From positions 2,046,001 through 2,110,000 of the forward strand of contig OX595995.1 of the NCBI GenBank assembly GCA_951394045.1: a stretch of DNA of 64,000 bases, in the 5' to 3' direction. Shown here one piece after another: positions 1-11,471 of this stretch (the stretch's first letter is position 1; every line of letters starts with the position of its first letter). A model generated the notes under the pieces. It ran no database searches. It was not told the DNA's origin and saw only the letters and a list, made by a program, of their open reading frames with translations. A program made the translations under genes and the position numbers. This stretch comes from Nitzschia sp. DOCU1. Its lineage: Eukaryota; Bacillariophyta; Bacillariophyceae; Bacillariales; Bacillariaceae.

Positions 1-2981
1 ATTTGCAAGAAGTGTCTCCGGGCAGATTCAAGGGAAAGTTTAAGGCGACGACCAACGCACCCAACGACACTAAATCAAAAGGCGAAAATGGAAGTGACGA
101 GCAATTCTTTCATTCCAATGTCATTACTCCTGGAACTCCCTTTTTCCAAGAATTTACTCGTCACCTAGAACATTTTGTACGGTACAAAGTAAGCACAGAC
201 CCCAAGTGGAAGAAATTGACCATTATCTTCAGTGGTCCAAACGTTCCCGGAGAAGGAGAGCACAAGCTTATGGATTTTATTCGAGCCGAAAAGAAGCGCC
301 CAGGCTACAACCCCAATTGGCGCCATTGCATTATGGGCCAAGATGGAGACTTAATCATGTTGGGATTGGCAACCCACGAGCCAAATCTAGTTCTCTTGCG
401 GGAACGGGTCGTCTTCAATACGGCGAGAAGGCGACTGGCGACAAAGTACTTTTCCAGTTCAAAGCTCGACGACGATGATTCATTAAAGAGCACTTCGAGT
501 TTGGATTCTTATCTTCACAATAGCCACTTCGAATTTTTGCACATGGGGGTACTGAGGGACTACTTGGCTTTCGAATTTGAGACGAGCAATGTTTTGTCGA
601 CCAGCCCCTTTGATCTGGAGCATACCATTGATGATTTTGTTTTCATGACATTTTTTGTCGGAAACGATTTTCTGCCGCACATGCCGGCGCTTGACATTGC
701 AGACAATGCATTCGATCTACTCTTTCTCACCTACAAGCAGTGTCGAGCACAATGGCTGAGGGAAGATCGAGAAAAACTTGAACTGATGCCGTATTTGACA
801 AACGCGGGGAACATAACATCTGGCAGAAGACTGGAAGAATTTTTGACTGCAGTGGGAGGCCATGAAGGCGCCTACTACGACAAGAAACGTCAAGCCGCCC
901 CAACGGAACTAAGGCGAATTGAACGAGTCTTCAAGAAGTTCGGCATGGAATCCAATGTTCCGGATGCAAGCTTGGTAGCCAGCAAGGAAGAGTCGGATCG
1001 TGCGGCATATCGTAAAATGTTACTGCAAGAACAAACGCAAATAGTTGAGGGAAACAGGATTCAAGAATTTGGTGCAAGAGGGAGCTCAATGGATGAGTCA
1101 CGAGGTACCAATCACGAGACGATCAACTCGAACAATATGTTTAGTCCCGTCGTGACTAATAGAGAGTTCCAACCGGCCGCGGAATCTTCGTCTAACGATG
1201 AGTACGATGATGGTCTCATCTCTAGAATGGGAAGTCTTTTACAAAACTCATTGAGTAGCAACCAGGGCAGTGACTTATCTTCTTCGAAATGGAAGGCAAT
1301 TGGAATGGACGACCAAGATCTTAAAGGGAGATACTATTACGACAAGTTCCAACTTACTCCCTTCGACGAAGAGAAGCATTTGGCGCTGCGCAAGGCGTAC
1401 GTCGAAGGATTGGTCTGGAATTTGAAATATTATTACGAAGGTTGCGCTTCGTGGGAATGGTTCTTTCCTTATCATTACGGTGAGTCCAAATCTTCGCTTC
1501 CAGGCTTGGAAATCTAGGTTGGTGCTAACCAGGCTGCCTCTGCTGAGCCATCAACAGGACCAATGCTTAGCGATTTGGTGAATCTGGACGAAATCTTGAA
1601 CGACATAAGCTTCGAAGGAAAACTCGGCACACCACTGAAACCTTTTGAGCAACTAATGGGCTGTATGCCACCTTCTCAAGCGCACACACTACCAAAACCA
1701 TATCGCAAATTTCTGACGGACCCTGATTCCCCTATCATCGACTTTTACCCCCAGTCGTTCACGATTGATATGAATGGTAAACGATGGCCATGGGAGGCTG
1801 TAACGCTTCTTCCTTTTATCGATTCCAAACGGCTTTTGGCGGCGTCTGCGACAATCGATGAAGCCGATCTCACGGAAGAAGAACGGGCAAGAAACGCTTT
1901 TGGGGAAGCACTCGTGATAGCACATGATCCCGATCATCGTGAGACCCTCGAGCACGTCGGTGCCACAGAAGGATTTCAAAAGATCGAAAATTGTACAGCA
2001 AAGGTAACAAAAATTTCTGATTCAACTATTCAATATCGGACCGATGAACAATGTGTTCTTGAGCCCAAATTGGTTCCAGGGGTTGTATTCCCGCTACCCG
2101 GATACGGAAGTCTCAGAGATGCCCCGGTCCAGAGCCTTTGGCGTCGTAAACTTGGGGTGGATGTCTTCAGTTCAAGGAGCCGTTACAAGACGGCATGTCT
2201 GGAATTATCGAGTATGATGCCGCCCTTGCCACCAATCGAGGCTCTGGCGCCCAAGCTGATCGGAACCATTGTTTTCCTCAACTACCCCTATTTTATGGAA
2301 GGATTCGTGACAGCAGTATCGGACGAGTCATGTATGATACGAGGGCATGCGGAGCCGAGAAAGTGGCCCGATGGTGGAGCTTTATGGCGCCAGCGACGAG
2401 ATGGAATAACGCGGCAGCTCTTGACAGGCGAGGGGCTGACAGGGACGGGAGGATTGATGATCCCGGGAGACCAGGAGGTGACTTTGAGCGTACGACCGTT
2501 TGAAAACATCGTGACGACCAAGGACGGCAAGGAAGCGAAGAGCTATGCGAAATTCGAGGTTGAAGTTCCATTAATATCCACCTTCTGGAACCCGTCCCAC
2601 CCCGACCCCCGTCTCGACCTTCCATCCAAGTTAGAAAAGAATCGGTTCGAAATCGCCGAAGTCGAGTTCAAATATGGCACCACGCCTCGTACACGTTCGG
2701 GACGACTATTTCCACCCAGAAATATGTCCCCTGTCAAGATTCAAGCGGCAAGTTTTTCACACGCAACTTCTATTGGGAGTGCGAAAAGGATGTTTTCGTG
2801 CAGTGCATATGCAGCCGAGACCATTGGTGCAGCCGGAGGCACGGGGATTTTACACGATTGGTCTGGCATGAAAATTAGACAAATTGCACGAAAATCCCTC
2901 TCCGCGGGCCGAGTGTGCCTGGTATCTTTTGGCGTTGTCGCAGCAAGCTCTCTCTTTGTTTTGTCGCAGAGCGCTCCTTGA
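1..2981 (+). CDS. 5'-3' exoribonuclease, XRN1/XRN2 family (5'-truncated by window edge)
   Basis: XRN enzymes degrade 5'-monophosphorylated RNA in mRNA decay and RNA processing. Model: exon <1..1479, intron 1480-1557 (78 nt, GT-AG, branch-like gctaacc near 1524), exon 1558..2981. The splice restores YHYG-PMLSDL, the expected XRN continuity after a W-E-W-F-F-P-Y-H-Y motif. Diagnostic XRN N-domain blocks are visible: PGEGEHKLMDFIR, GQDGDLIMLGLA and FFVGNDFLPHMPALDI, with the acidic residues that bind catalytic metal. The N-terminal catalytic start lies outside the window. The last ~25 residues are hydrophobic (VCLVSFGVVAASSLFVL) just before the stop at 2981, which would make a tail anchor; this is not usual for cytoplasmic or nuclear XRNs. 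I cannot separate XRN1-like from XRN2-like with what is visible. Confidence 0.9.
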
Positions 2982-3010
2982 CAGAAGCTTGCTAGCAAGT
3001 AAATTTACAA

Positions 3011-3448
3011 CTACCGGTAGTAGTACGCTTCGTCGTCCTCATCTTCCTCGTCGTCGGCATGCCACCAGACGGGCCTGTCGTCACCGTCTACCTCACTTGA
3101 AAAATTGACAACGCGTCCATATTCACGGGGCTTCTCATCTTTAGTGGTGACAGTCGCTAGAAAGGGTATCTTCCCCCGAAATTCGTTCTCGACAGCTTCG
3201 ACGACTTCGTCATCTTCGTCTACGTCGAAGTCGAACCGACGAAGTTTATCCCGTGGTACGTTTGAGTGGCTTCCGACATTTTCGCCTTCGATACAAGGGG
3301 CGCAAACTTAATTGGGTCGGATTACAATGCGCGTGGGAGCCTGACGTTTCGGGTGGGGGAGTAGGTGGGGAAGTACCTTTGGTATGGTTGGGATTGGGCA
3401 CCCTCGACGCCGCAGTGGGTGCTTAGCCTGGCTGAAAGATGACGTACC
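3011..3448 (-). CDS. putative small acidic protein, C-terminal exon(s), function unknown
   Basis: On the minus strand an open exon runs from 3306 to a TAG at 3011 and encodes about 97 residues: it begins near C-A-P-C-I-E-G-E, continues through a mixed acidic segment and ends in D/E-rich and Y-Y-Y-R residues. The exon follows an AG acceptor, and an upstream stop forces splicing. A GT donor at 3447 with matching phase would join it to an upstream segment that could begin at ATG near 3538 (MSRIEVVELEV), through a 141-nt intron. I do not recognise the family; the C-x-x-C near the start of the exon might bind metal. It is convergent with the exoribonuclease gene, whose stop is only 30 nt away. The opposite strand has no better candidate. 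Confidence 0.3.
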
Positions 3449-3947
3449 TATATACCTTTGATATGTGTGTGCATACGTTGTGGCTCTGCCATTCGGACAA
3501 AAGTTAATGGTGACTTCCAATTCGACTACTTCGATTCGACTCATTGGACCGAACGTGCCGACTCGCTTGGTCGTATCAATCAAGCAATCCAAGATAATAC
3601 GGGGGCAGCCAGACGCAGAAGGCAGGAGGAGCTTCAATTTTCGACTACCTCGACCATAACGCCTTCGCACCCATGCGCGTCGATCCCTTAAACAGAGCGA
3701 TATCTGCATATCCCGATCTGAATTCTTCGCAAAGATACATTTACGAATACATGCGCTTATGGAGTGTCCCATCATTGTCGGACTTTCTTAAACACCAAAA
3801 TGCCAAAAATAAAGATCATTAAAAACCATTCATTACTAGATGAAAATTTCGCAAAAGAAAGTGGCCGCGGACTCTGTAGATTCCGTTTTATACGGAGATG
3901 GTTCTCTCTCAATGCACAATTCGACATCGTCCTACCAAATACCTGTT

Positions 3948-6025
3948 TCAATCAAAATGTCTCGTGATCGCACACACATATTCTACCTCCGGGGATAAAC
4001 CCACTGCGGCTCCATCATAGGTCAGATCATCATTTATCTGAACGACCTGTGCATCATCCCAACCTCCCATCCAAACATGGTCATCGAACTGAAACAGAAC
4101 CGATTCGCCGACCTTCAAGGGGGGTTTTGGAGGCTGGAGCTCCATTTGGAAGTAAATTTGATACCCAATTGGTTTCTGGCTCATCCGCATTGATTGTAGG
4201 CCCTCGAATTATCGAAGTCGGCATTGTTAAATAACTCGGGGTCAAAGTTCGGAACATGGCAGCGTGACCACTCGTTACACTATCCAGCGAAATTCCTTGA
4301 CCATTCTCGGCCTTCAAGTTCTCAATCAAGGACACTAGATTGCTGTAAAAGCGTGAGTCTCCATGAGAAAACAGAGAAAAATACATTTCTCTCTGAAATG
4401 AAAGTCTAGCTTCCTTGGCCGGAGCGAAGGGGGAAATCTCATCACGGAACCACTCCATGAACGTTTTGCGCCATTCTTCTCCAGTTAGCTGAGTCAAAAC
4501 AACGTAGCCGTCTTCGTCCAGAATCTCGGCCCTACCGGTCGGTCTAGTGAGCAAACGCAGCAGTACTCGGGCCATTTTCTTTGGCGCCATTTTGTCAAGC
4601 CAGATCCCATTGATCTTGCGGGAGATGGAATCTCGTCATGTCTTCATCAGATTGGCCTCACAATTAAAAAGATCATCGGCTTTAGAGGCATTCAAAACGC
4701 CTGGGCAGGAGTACAGAGGAACTGCCCCTATGGAAACGGATATCAATGCCTCCAGGCTTGCACAGACCTCGTCCGCTGACCCACAGAGCACAACTATGTT
4801 GGCGCTTTCAGAGGGAATTATGTTCACCAACTGCCCCCATGCAATTATTTCCCCGATTTTTACCATAGCTTCGTCTTTGTTTGCTGGATTTTCGCACGTA
4901 GTTTCTTTAAGCTCACAAGATATGGTGCCTCTCCAATTCCATGAATTCCTCCGGTCACCAAGCGGTAGGACGAAGAAGTCTGCTCGCTGCCACCGATGCT
5001 TGCAATAATATCCTTTTGAGCCGACCAAGCTTGCCGACAGCATCCCGCAGGAGCAAGTCCATGGCGACGTAGTTCTCCACCAGCGCTGTCTTGCGGACTA
5101 ATAGGTATCCTTCGCGGAAATGTAAGGAAATATCGAAAGTATCGCTACCTTTGTCATTATAGTAAACGAATTCTCCTTTAAACCCGTGTGTTGCGAGCGC
5201 TTGGGTGAGTGCTGGGTCAGTGCACCCACAAGTTGTTCCTGGGTTGCGACGGCACCAGAAAGTCTCTCAGCCTCGATGACCACCAAAACGCCAGTCTTCG
5301 ACCTGATCGAGGTTGATTCGACAGGGGATTCGTGTTTAGAATTCGAACCACTCGAGATCGTGCTGTCGGGTGCCTTAGCTTCCAGGATTCGGGAATTGTC
5401 TCGGAAGTTGTACCAGTTCACTTTGTAGAATGGACGATAGCCGGGACCCATAATTTCCTTGCTGGGATGGCAGAGGGACAAAGTCGAATCCCCAGGATTT
5501 CCTATCACAGGGCGGCCATGGCCGTTCTTTGTTTGCCCAACAAACATGAGAAGAATGATGGGTTTACAAGACAAGGATAAACCCAGAGTCCGCCAGTGGG
5601 TCTTACCTTGTGATTGACCATGTCCCAGACAGGAATCATCATTTCCGTCCAACTTCGTGCCATAACAAAATCATAGGCATCTTCTTCGATCTCGTCTCCA
5701 GATCCCCCGCAATCGTGTTCGAAAGTTCGTTTCAAGAATGGAGAACTCAGTTCAATGCCGACGATGGTATTCACAATTTCCTTTGCTTCTTCTGACCATC
5801 GATCAGGCAGCCTTCCGCGTTTGGTGCCGTCGAAGAGATAGTCTACAAAGTGACTTTGGCGCCCCGTATACCGACGATGTGCTTCCACTCGCTCGCTACC
5901 GGTAGTTGAAATTCCTCATACCCTGGACTAGCACCACACACTCTTCTGTTAGCCGAGTGCGAGTTCGTCCCGGGTAGTAGAGTCCAGCACGGGCAGCTTG
6001 CGTTATGATCAAAATTTCCACCCAT
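3948..6025 (-). pseudogene. SET-domain (SETD3/Rubisco-LSMT type) methyltransferase-like gene, interrupted
   Basis: Minus-strand segments that look coding follow each other in several frames. 5888-5604 has W-S-x-E-A-K-E-I-V and MIPVWDMVNHK, matching the D-M-x-N-H signature of SET domains of the SETD3/plant LSMT class. 5570-5220 carries the following SET part (VVIEAER then QEQL, where GEQL is typical); the frame then shifts to C-T-D-P-A-L-T-Q-A-L-A-T-H-G-F, which fits the family's L-L-x-x-Y-G-F element. 5043-4081 is one frame broken by TGA at 4636-4638. A last frame, 4190-3948, ends the region. Some frame changes could be introns, but those near 5230 and 4150 are too tight for introns of the size seen elsewhere here. 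Such enzymes methylate lysine or histidine on proteins. Either a decayed gene or a multi-intron gene with assembly errors; the 5' end is not resolved. Confidence 0.42.
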
Positions 6026-6137
6026 CTCATCATAGCAAGTCTAGTTACTGCAGATTTAATGGCGACCCTTACTGAAAGTGCAACGTGTATGGTTCTTATT
6101 AAGATCAAAATTCGCTTGGTGGTTCCTCTTACATTGG

Positions 6138-7361
6138 TCAAAGGATGCTCATGCTTGGAACGTTTCGAACGGGAGAAAGCTGAATGGCAAAGACGTCATG
6201 GACCCCCACTGTGGCGGTGAAGCTACCCTGGAACGTGCCCAAGTCTTGGTGACGCCAAACATCTCTGGCCCTTGCTTCAATTTCACTTCCAAGGCCTATC
6301 TCACTCCATGTCGCGGTAATGATCATCTCCTTGTCTGATCTATTGAATAAGACAGCTGCAACATCGCCGCCCGCCAATTCGCCGGCCCAGATTTCCGCAG
6401 AAGTTTCCATCCGATCAAATTCTTCACCGCCTTTGTCATCTACAAGCGTAGCTGACGACCTCTTGTAGCCTTGTTTGCCCAAAGGATCTTGGTTCCACGC
6501 AATAAGCTCCTCGTTGGTAATAATTCCGAGAACTTCGTCTGAAAGATTCCTCAAATCGTTTCCAAGCAAGAGGGGGGATTTCATCAAACACCAAAGCGTA
6601 AAATGAGCCCTTTGTTCGGCCAGTGATAAATCCCCATTACCCACCTCGAGCATGTCGGGATCGTTCCAACCACCAGGACCGGCGTATTGATACCATTTGT
6701 TGTTTTGGTCCAATATGCTGGTAAAACTCTTCCAAGTTGGTTCAATATCTCCGGTTGTCCGCCAAGAATTTCCAACATCGGCAGCCCATGTTGCTGGATC
6801 TTTGTATCCCCATTCACATAGAGAGAAGAAAATGGGGTGGCCAGTTTGGTTGAGGGCATCATGCATTCGCTGATATCTCTTGTGAACATCCATGCCGACA
6901 TTGAAGCAGTTGTCGTATTTGAGATAATCTATTTTCCACTCAGCATACGTAGCTGCATCTTGTAGTTCAAAGCCGAGACCCCCTGGACGGCCCTGACAGG
7001 TTCGGATTCCCGCGTCGGAGTAGAGACCAAAAAGCAATCCAAGAGAATGTACGTACTCCCTCAATGCTGGAATACCGCTGGGGAACTTGTCGACATCTTC
7101 TTCGATAAACCCCGAAGAGTTCCGACTAATCTGCCAGCAATCGTCCAAGTTCACATATTTGTAGCCAAGTTTATCCAGTCCAAGGTCAACCAATGCTTGT
7201 GCTGTTTCCTTGATAAGTGTTTCTTCAATGTCGCAATGGAAGTGGTTCCAGGAGTTCCAACCCATGGCCGGCTTCAAGCCAAGACCATTGTTGTACGCCA
7301 ATGCAGCCTGGAGTAGCTGGGCAACAAATAGCGACAGTGATGGCCACTTCATCTTTGACAT
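6138..7361 (-). CDS. alpha-galactosidase, glycoside hydrolase family 27, secreted
   Basis: Single-exon protein of 407 residues that removes terminal alpha-linked galactose from oligosaccharides or glycolipids. Residues 1-22 form a signal peptide (hydrophobic SLFVAQLLQAALA), so it should enter the secretory pathway or vacuole. The mature protein opens with the family hallmark GLKPAMGWNSWN. The catalytic nucleophile is the Asp at about 150 in YLKYD; the acid/base Asp is about 205 in the S-W-R-T-T-G-D block; GGWNDPDMLEVGNG follows near 231. Length is typical of GH27. Short hydrophilic C-terminal extension after the beta-sandwich domain. The ATG at 7361 is supported because it immediately precedes the signal peptide. 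All key residues are present, so it is probably active. Confidence 0.95.
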   Translation of the reverse strand: MSKMKWPSLSLFVAQLLQAALAYNNGLGLKPAMGWNSWNHFHCDIEETLIKETAQALVDLGLDKLGYKYVNLDDCWQISRNSSGFIEEDVDKFPSGIPALREYVHSLGLLFGLYSDAGIRTCQGRPGGLGFELQDAATYAEWKIDYLKYDNCFNVGMDVHKRYQRMHDALNQTGHPIFFSLCEWGYKDPATWAADVGNSWRTTGDIEPTWKSFTSILDQNNKWYQYAGPGGWNDPDMLEVGNGDLSLAEQRAHFTLWCLMKSPLLLGNDLRNLSDEVLGIITNEELIAWNQDPLGKQGYKRSSATLVDDKGGEEFDRMETSAEIWAGELAGGDVAAVLFNRSDKEMIITATWSEIGLGSEIEARARDVWRHQDLGTFQGSFTATVGVHDVFAIQLSPVRNVPSMSIL

Positions 7362-7371
7362 CGATAAGAGA

Positions 7372-8427
7372 TTAGCTAGTGAATGATGGAGGGTGGGTGT
7401 CGTAAAAGTTACTAAAAATGCGATCGTTCAGCGTCCAACGGCTCTTGCAGGCGGGACATTTAGTCCTATGAGTCAAGTCGGCCCCGAAGCAGCGCAAGGC
7501 GTGGAGTTGGCGCCGGGCAGGCGCGAGGTAATGCACTGTGCTAGGAAGTGATACTAGGTATGATACATGCCTACTATCCATCAAATTTGTGGCACGTCAT
7601 CTTCTCCCAGCTAGCCTAGTGCCTTTGTCCTTGGGAGCCTGGGACGACGCCTCTAATGACAACAATTGCGATTAATAGGTATGGTGTGGTAGTACTAGGA
7701 ACTTGATTTGCTTTGATGCTTTGATTTCTTTGCATTTTTTCAATGCTTTTCACCTCATGTTCTCACCATTTTGTTTTGATTGTCCACTCTGTTGTGATGG
7801 ACACTCCTTATGCAAAAGATAGAAAGAAGCATACTCTTTTTAAAATGATGACGATTCCATGACTATTCTTTCTTCATGGATACCTTGGGATACCCCCCGG
7901 CCTTGTTTAGCCTGACATCAATGCCAAATATTTCTTGTGGACTATACATGGCAGTGGGGAGCAATGAAGATGATTTACCTTCCAACCAGCCATCCTATGC
8001 TCTCTGGGAACAAAAAGTCATTATGGAAAAATGTGGTTGAAAGGCGCGGATCACATTGCAATGATGGGCATTGCAGAATGAGCCAAGAGACCAATGCTGG
8101 CACAGTGGCAGTGGCAGACAGAATATTGAAACCCTAGGAGTCATCAAATGACTTAATACCCATGAGCAACTGAGAAAGGATTATTGAACTTCTTGGTACT
8201 CAGATCCTCAAGAATTTGCAGCAACAGTATGCTGACCTTCTACATGACAAGTTGTCATGTATTTTGATCGCTAAATTGGACAATAACGGTGGTGGTGGGA
8301 CACACAAAGGGTAAGGAGCTACTAGGTGAAATCTTGGTGATAGCCAATGGTTACTTCTGCCTGAATGCTACTTTGTTTTGTTTTGGTGCCTGGAGGTTGT
8401 GACCAAACCTAGTCTCAAGCTCATCAT
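7372..8427. other. intergenic stretch, no gene supported
   Basis: About 1 kb between the alpha-galactosidase start and the decayed gypsy element. Short ORFs occur on both strands but none has recognisable motifs or splice-supported extension. It contains the promoter of the minus-strand galactosidase gene and T-rich tracts around 7720-7800. Confidence 0.6.
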
Positions 8428-8600
8428 TTAGAAACAATTTGAGGTCACCGTCACCAAGAGGAAGGACAAATCACCATAAACCATTCCTTTAGTTACCAGG
8501 ATATGCATATTTATTTTAGACAGAGACCTCAGTTTGTATGACAGCATTTCTTGCAGATGTTGACGACGTCGGTTCGCAGACCTTTCCAGTAGAAGTGCTG

Positions 8601-10718
8601 TCAAATCGTGTGCTCCGTTCGCGTCTTGCCCGGATGACACAGTGTCTCGTGGTACCACTCAACGCATCGACGTTGCAGTGATTGCGGAATAACTATCTTA
8701 CTATCTCTAACTACTAGCGGATGCTTCTTACCGCCCCCACGAAAAACCTTTACACTATATCTACTGTCCGACGCCGCCTTCTGGAGGAGTGCAGTGTCTT
8801 TGCGCTGATGACGCATAATATACTTGTACGTGAGGGGGAAGATGCTCTCTGGCAATTCGTCGCCCCCAAAGTATTCTGCAAAATTGGCCTCAGTAAAGGA
8901 TTTTTCGTCCTTACCGAGTCGACTAAGAGCGTTCGCTACTATGTTCGTTTCGCCCTTAATATACACTAGTTCGGGACCATACTCTTCGAGTATGAGTCGC
9001 CAGCGCATGATGCGTTCAGTATTAAAGTTTTTATAGGTGAGATTCTTATGGTCTGTGTAGACGCGAATCTGTTGACCTAGGAGAATCGTACGAAACTCCT
9101 TGAGTGTTTCTACAATGGCTAAGAGTTCCCGTTCGGTAGTAGTATACCATGTTTGCGCGGGATTGAGTTTGCGGCTATAGAACGCAATTGGCTTGCCATT
9201 TTGTGAGATGACTGCGCCAAGCTGCATGTCACTCGCGTCGGTGTGTATATCGAATGGTAAATGAAAGTTCGGGTAAGTCAGGAGAACTTCCTTACTTATT
9301 ATTTTCTTCATCGTGTCAAATGCATTTTGGTGCGCGCCGTTCCACTCCCACTTAGCCGTTTTCGACGTAAGTGATGCGAGCGGGGCGAGAATGTGTGAAC
9401 AGTGCACCCACATATCGCGGTAATAATTTACGATGCCGATGAAAGCGCGTAGTTCCTTTTTATTGCGCGGCACGAGCATTGACTGAATTGCCTGCACTTT
9501 GGTTGCTACTGGTTGGATGCTGTCTCGGGTAATCCAATAGCCAAGGTATTCGAGCTCCGCTTTCGCGAAGAAGGACTTCTTGATGTTCACCTTGAGTCCT
9601 GTATCTTGTAGGCGTTGTAGTACCACGTCTAGCTTCTCTAGGTGGTCTAGGTAGCTACCCTTGGTGAGCACTAGTAGGTCGTCTATGTACGTACGTATGT
9701 ACTCTAGATCTGCAAACAGTGACGACATCTTTTCTTGAAAGATATCGGGGCTGTTGCTGAGTCCCATAGATAGCCGTTGCATCTCGTACTTACCCCAAGG
9801 GAAGACGAGTGTGCATAGCTTCTTTGCGTTCAGACTAAGCTCGACATGGTAATAGCCCATGTTGAGGTCTAAACTAGTAGCGTACTGAAACCCTTCTAGT
9901 TTCAGCAGCAGCTCTTGTATTTTTGGTAGCGGGAATGGCTTCCTTTTGATTCGATTGTTCAACTCGCGAAAGTCGTTGATGAACCTTACCGTCTTATCCT
10001 TCTTTGGTATGATGAACGACGGTGCCGCCCATTCGGAGCGGTTAACTTTCTTTAGTACGCCGACTGCGTAGAGGCGATCGACCTCATCGTGTAGCGTTTG
10101 TTCATATGCCTTGGGCACTGGATATGGCCTCGCATGATATGGAGTGACATTTGGCTTTAGCTCTATATCGTAGGGCTCGCCTTTCCAGGTACCAAGCGTG
10201 CCATCAAAGAGCGTCTCATGTTTCTGAAGTAGCGTCTTGAGATTGTCTTTTTCCTCTTCCAACAGATGTTCCATCTCGGAGATTTTCTGCGGAATGTCCG
10301 CCGGGGCATATTTAGCATCTAATATTTTCTTAATGCTGGTTGCGGATGCTTCGTCGTCAGCTTGCCAGACGTCTTCGTCGGGCGACTCGCCAAATGTTTT
10401 CATTGCAATAGCAGCTGAGTCCCATTTGACTTCCCTTGACTTGAAGTCGAACTTGACACCTAGTTCTCGCAGAAGATCTCTGCCAATGATCATGTCATAG
10501 TTGCCAAGCTCGGGTGTCACTTGGAAGACCCACTCGACTATCCTATTGGCATGAAATTCCGGAAGTTTAAATTGAATCTTTACTTCGCGGTGAGTCTCGA
10601 CGACACTGCCAGCTGTCGTGAAGGTGGTTCTCGACGGTGTCGTTCTGACACGTAGTTTCTTGACATGCTTCTCGGAGATCAGTCCTCGTGATGCTCCGGA
10701 GTCTAGTAGCGTCGTCAA
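8601..10718 (-). pseudogene. pol: gypsy pol: protease, reverse transcriptase, RNase H, partial integrase
   Basis: 705 residues. Aspartic protease motif LLDSGAS near the start and its partner MIIGRDLL downstream. Reverse transcriptase with FINDFRELN, LDLNMGYYH and the catalytic YIDDLLVL. RNase H begins at HTDASDMQLGAV and includes the T-D-H-K-N-L block. The integrase zinc finger starts with WYHETLCHPG and is cut by TGA at 8601, after which the same frame continues QHFYWKGLRTDVVNICKKCC before a second TGA. The family pattern predicts arginine (CGA) at the first stop. Confidence 0.85.
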
Positions 10719-11087
10719 GACTGCCGCTCTGGCTTTGCCTAGGCGCGTGTTAATTTGCGCGAAACAATACGGGATTTCGTCTGGCGCGGTTTTCTGTCAT
10801 TTTGGTGAGCTCCGGTTGTACAGTCGTGTTATCACGTGCGCTTCCGCCGCGATACGGTAATTAATGCATTGGTCCAATGAGGCGAAGATCTCGCCCAGCT
10901 CAGATGGTATATGAGCGGATGGGCGCGCATGTCGTGCCCCACCGTGTTGCTCGTGGAAAACGAAAACTTCGTCACATCCGCAATTTTTGCGTTTCCCACA
11001 TACTCTTTCAGTGACTTTGTAATAGGATAACTCGTCCTTATAGTCATGCATTAAACTAGATTTTTCGTGTACAACTCGCTCACACCT

Positions 11088-11471
11088 TCAGTTTTCATCG
11101 TCGCTAGCGACAAGGTTAGCCAAGAGTTCATCCACATTGAAGTTTTCCTCGTCGGGTGGATCAACCGCCTTGCACTTGCGTTCATCCTTAACCGCATCCT
11201 TGACCACGTTCTGGATCATGGCATGTAGTACTTCCTTCTTGTTGGCGCCGCCATCGTCACGAACCCAAGTGCGGTTGCCGTAACGAGGCTTCTTTTCGCG
11301 ATTCTTGATGAAGTTTCCATGGGCGGCAGCCATCTTCTGGGCTTGCGCCACCACCATCTTGCAGTCCCCGGTGTTGTGGGACCAGTTGGGGCCATGGTAG
11401 GCACATTTAAAGGGAGGAGTCTTATCATTGTGGCCGCGCTTAGCAGCGGCCTTCGAGTGGTCTATTCGCAA
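11088..11471 (-). pseudogene. gypsy nucleocapsid zinc-knuckle region
   Basis: Continuation of gag in the shifted frame. It carries a C-x2-H-x5-H-x4-C finger (CAYHGPNWSHNTGDC), a variant retroviral knuckle common in Ty3/gypsy gag. The segment ends at TGA 11088-11090, but the same frame stays open beyond it to another TGA at 10797 and then into pol, so gag and pol were probably one polyprotein. Confidence 0.7.
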
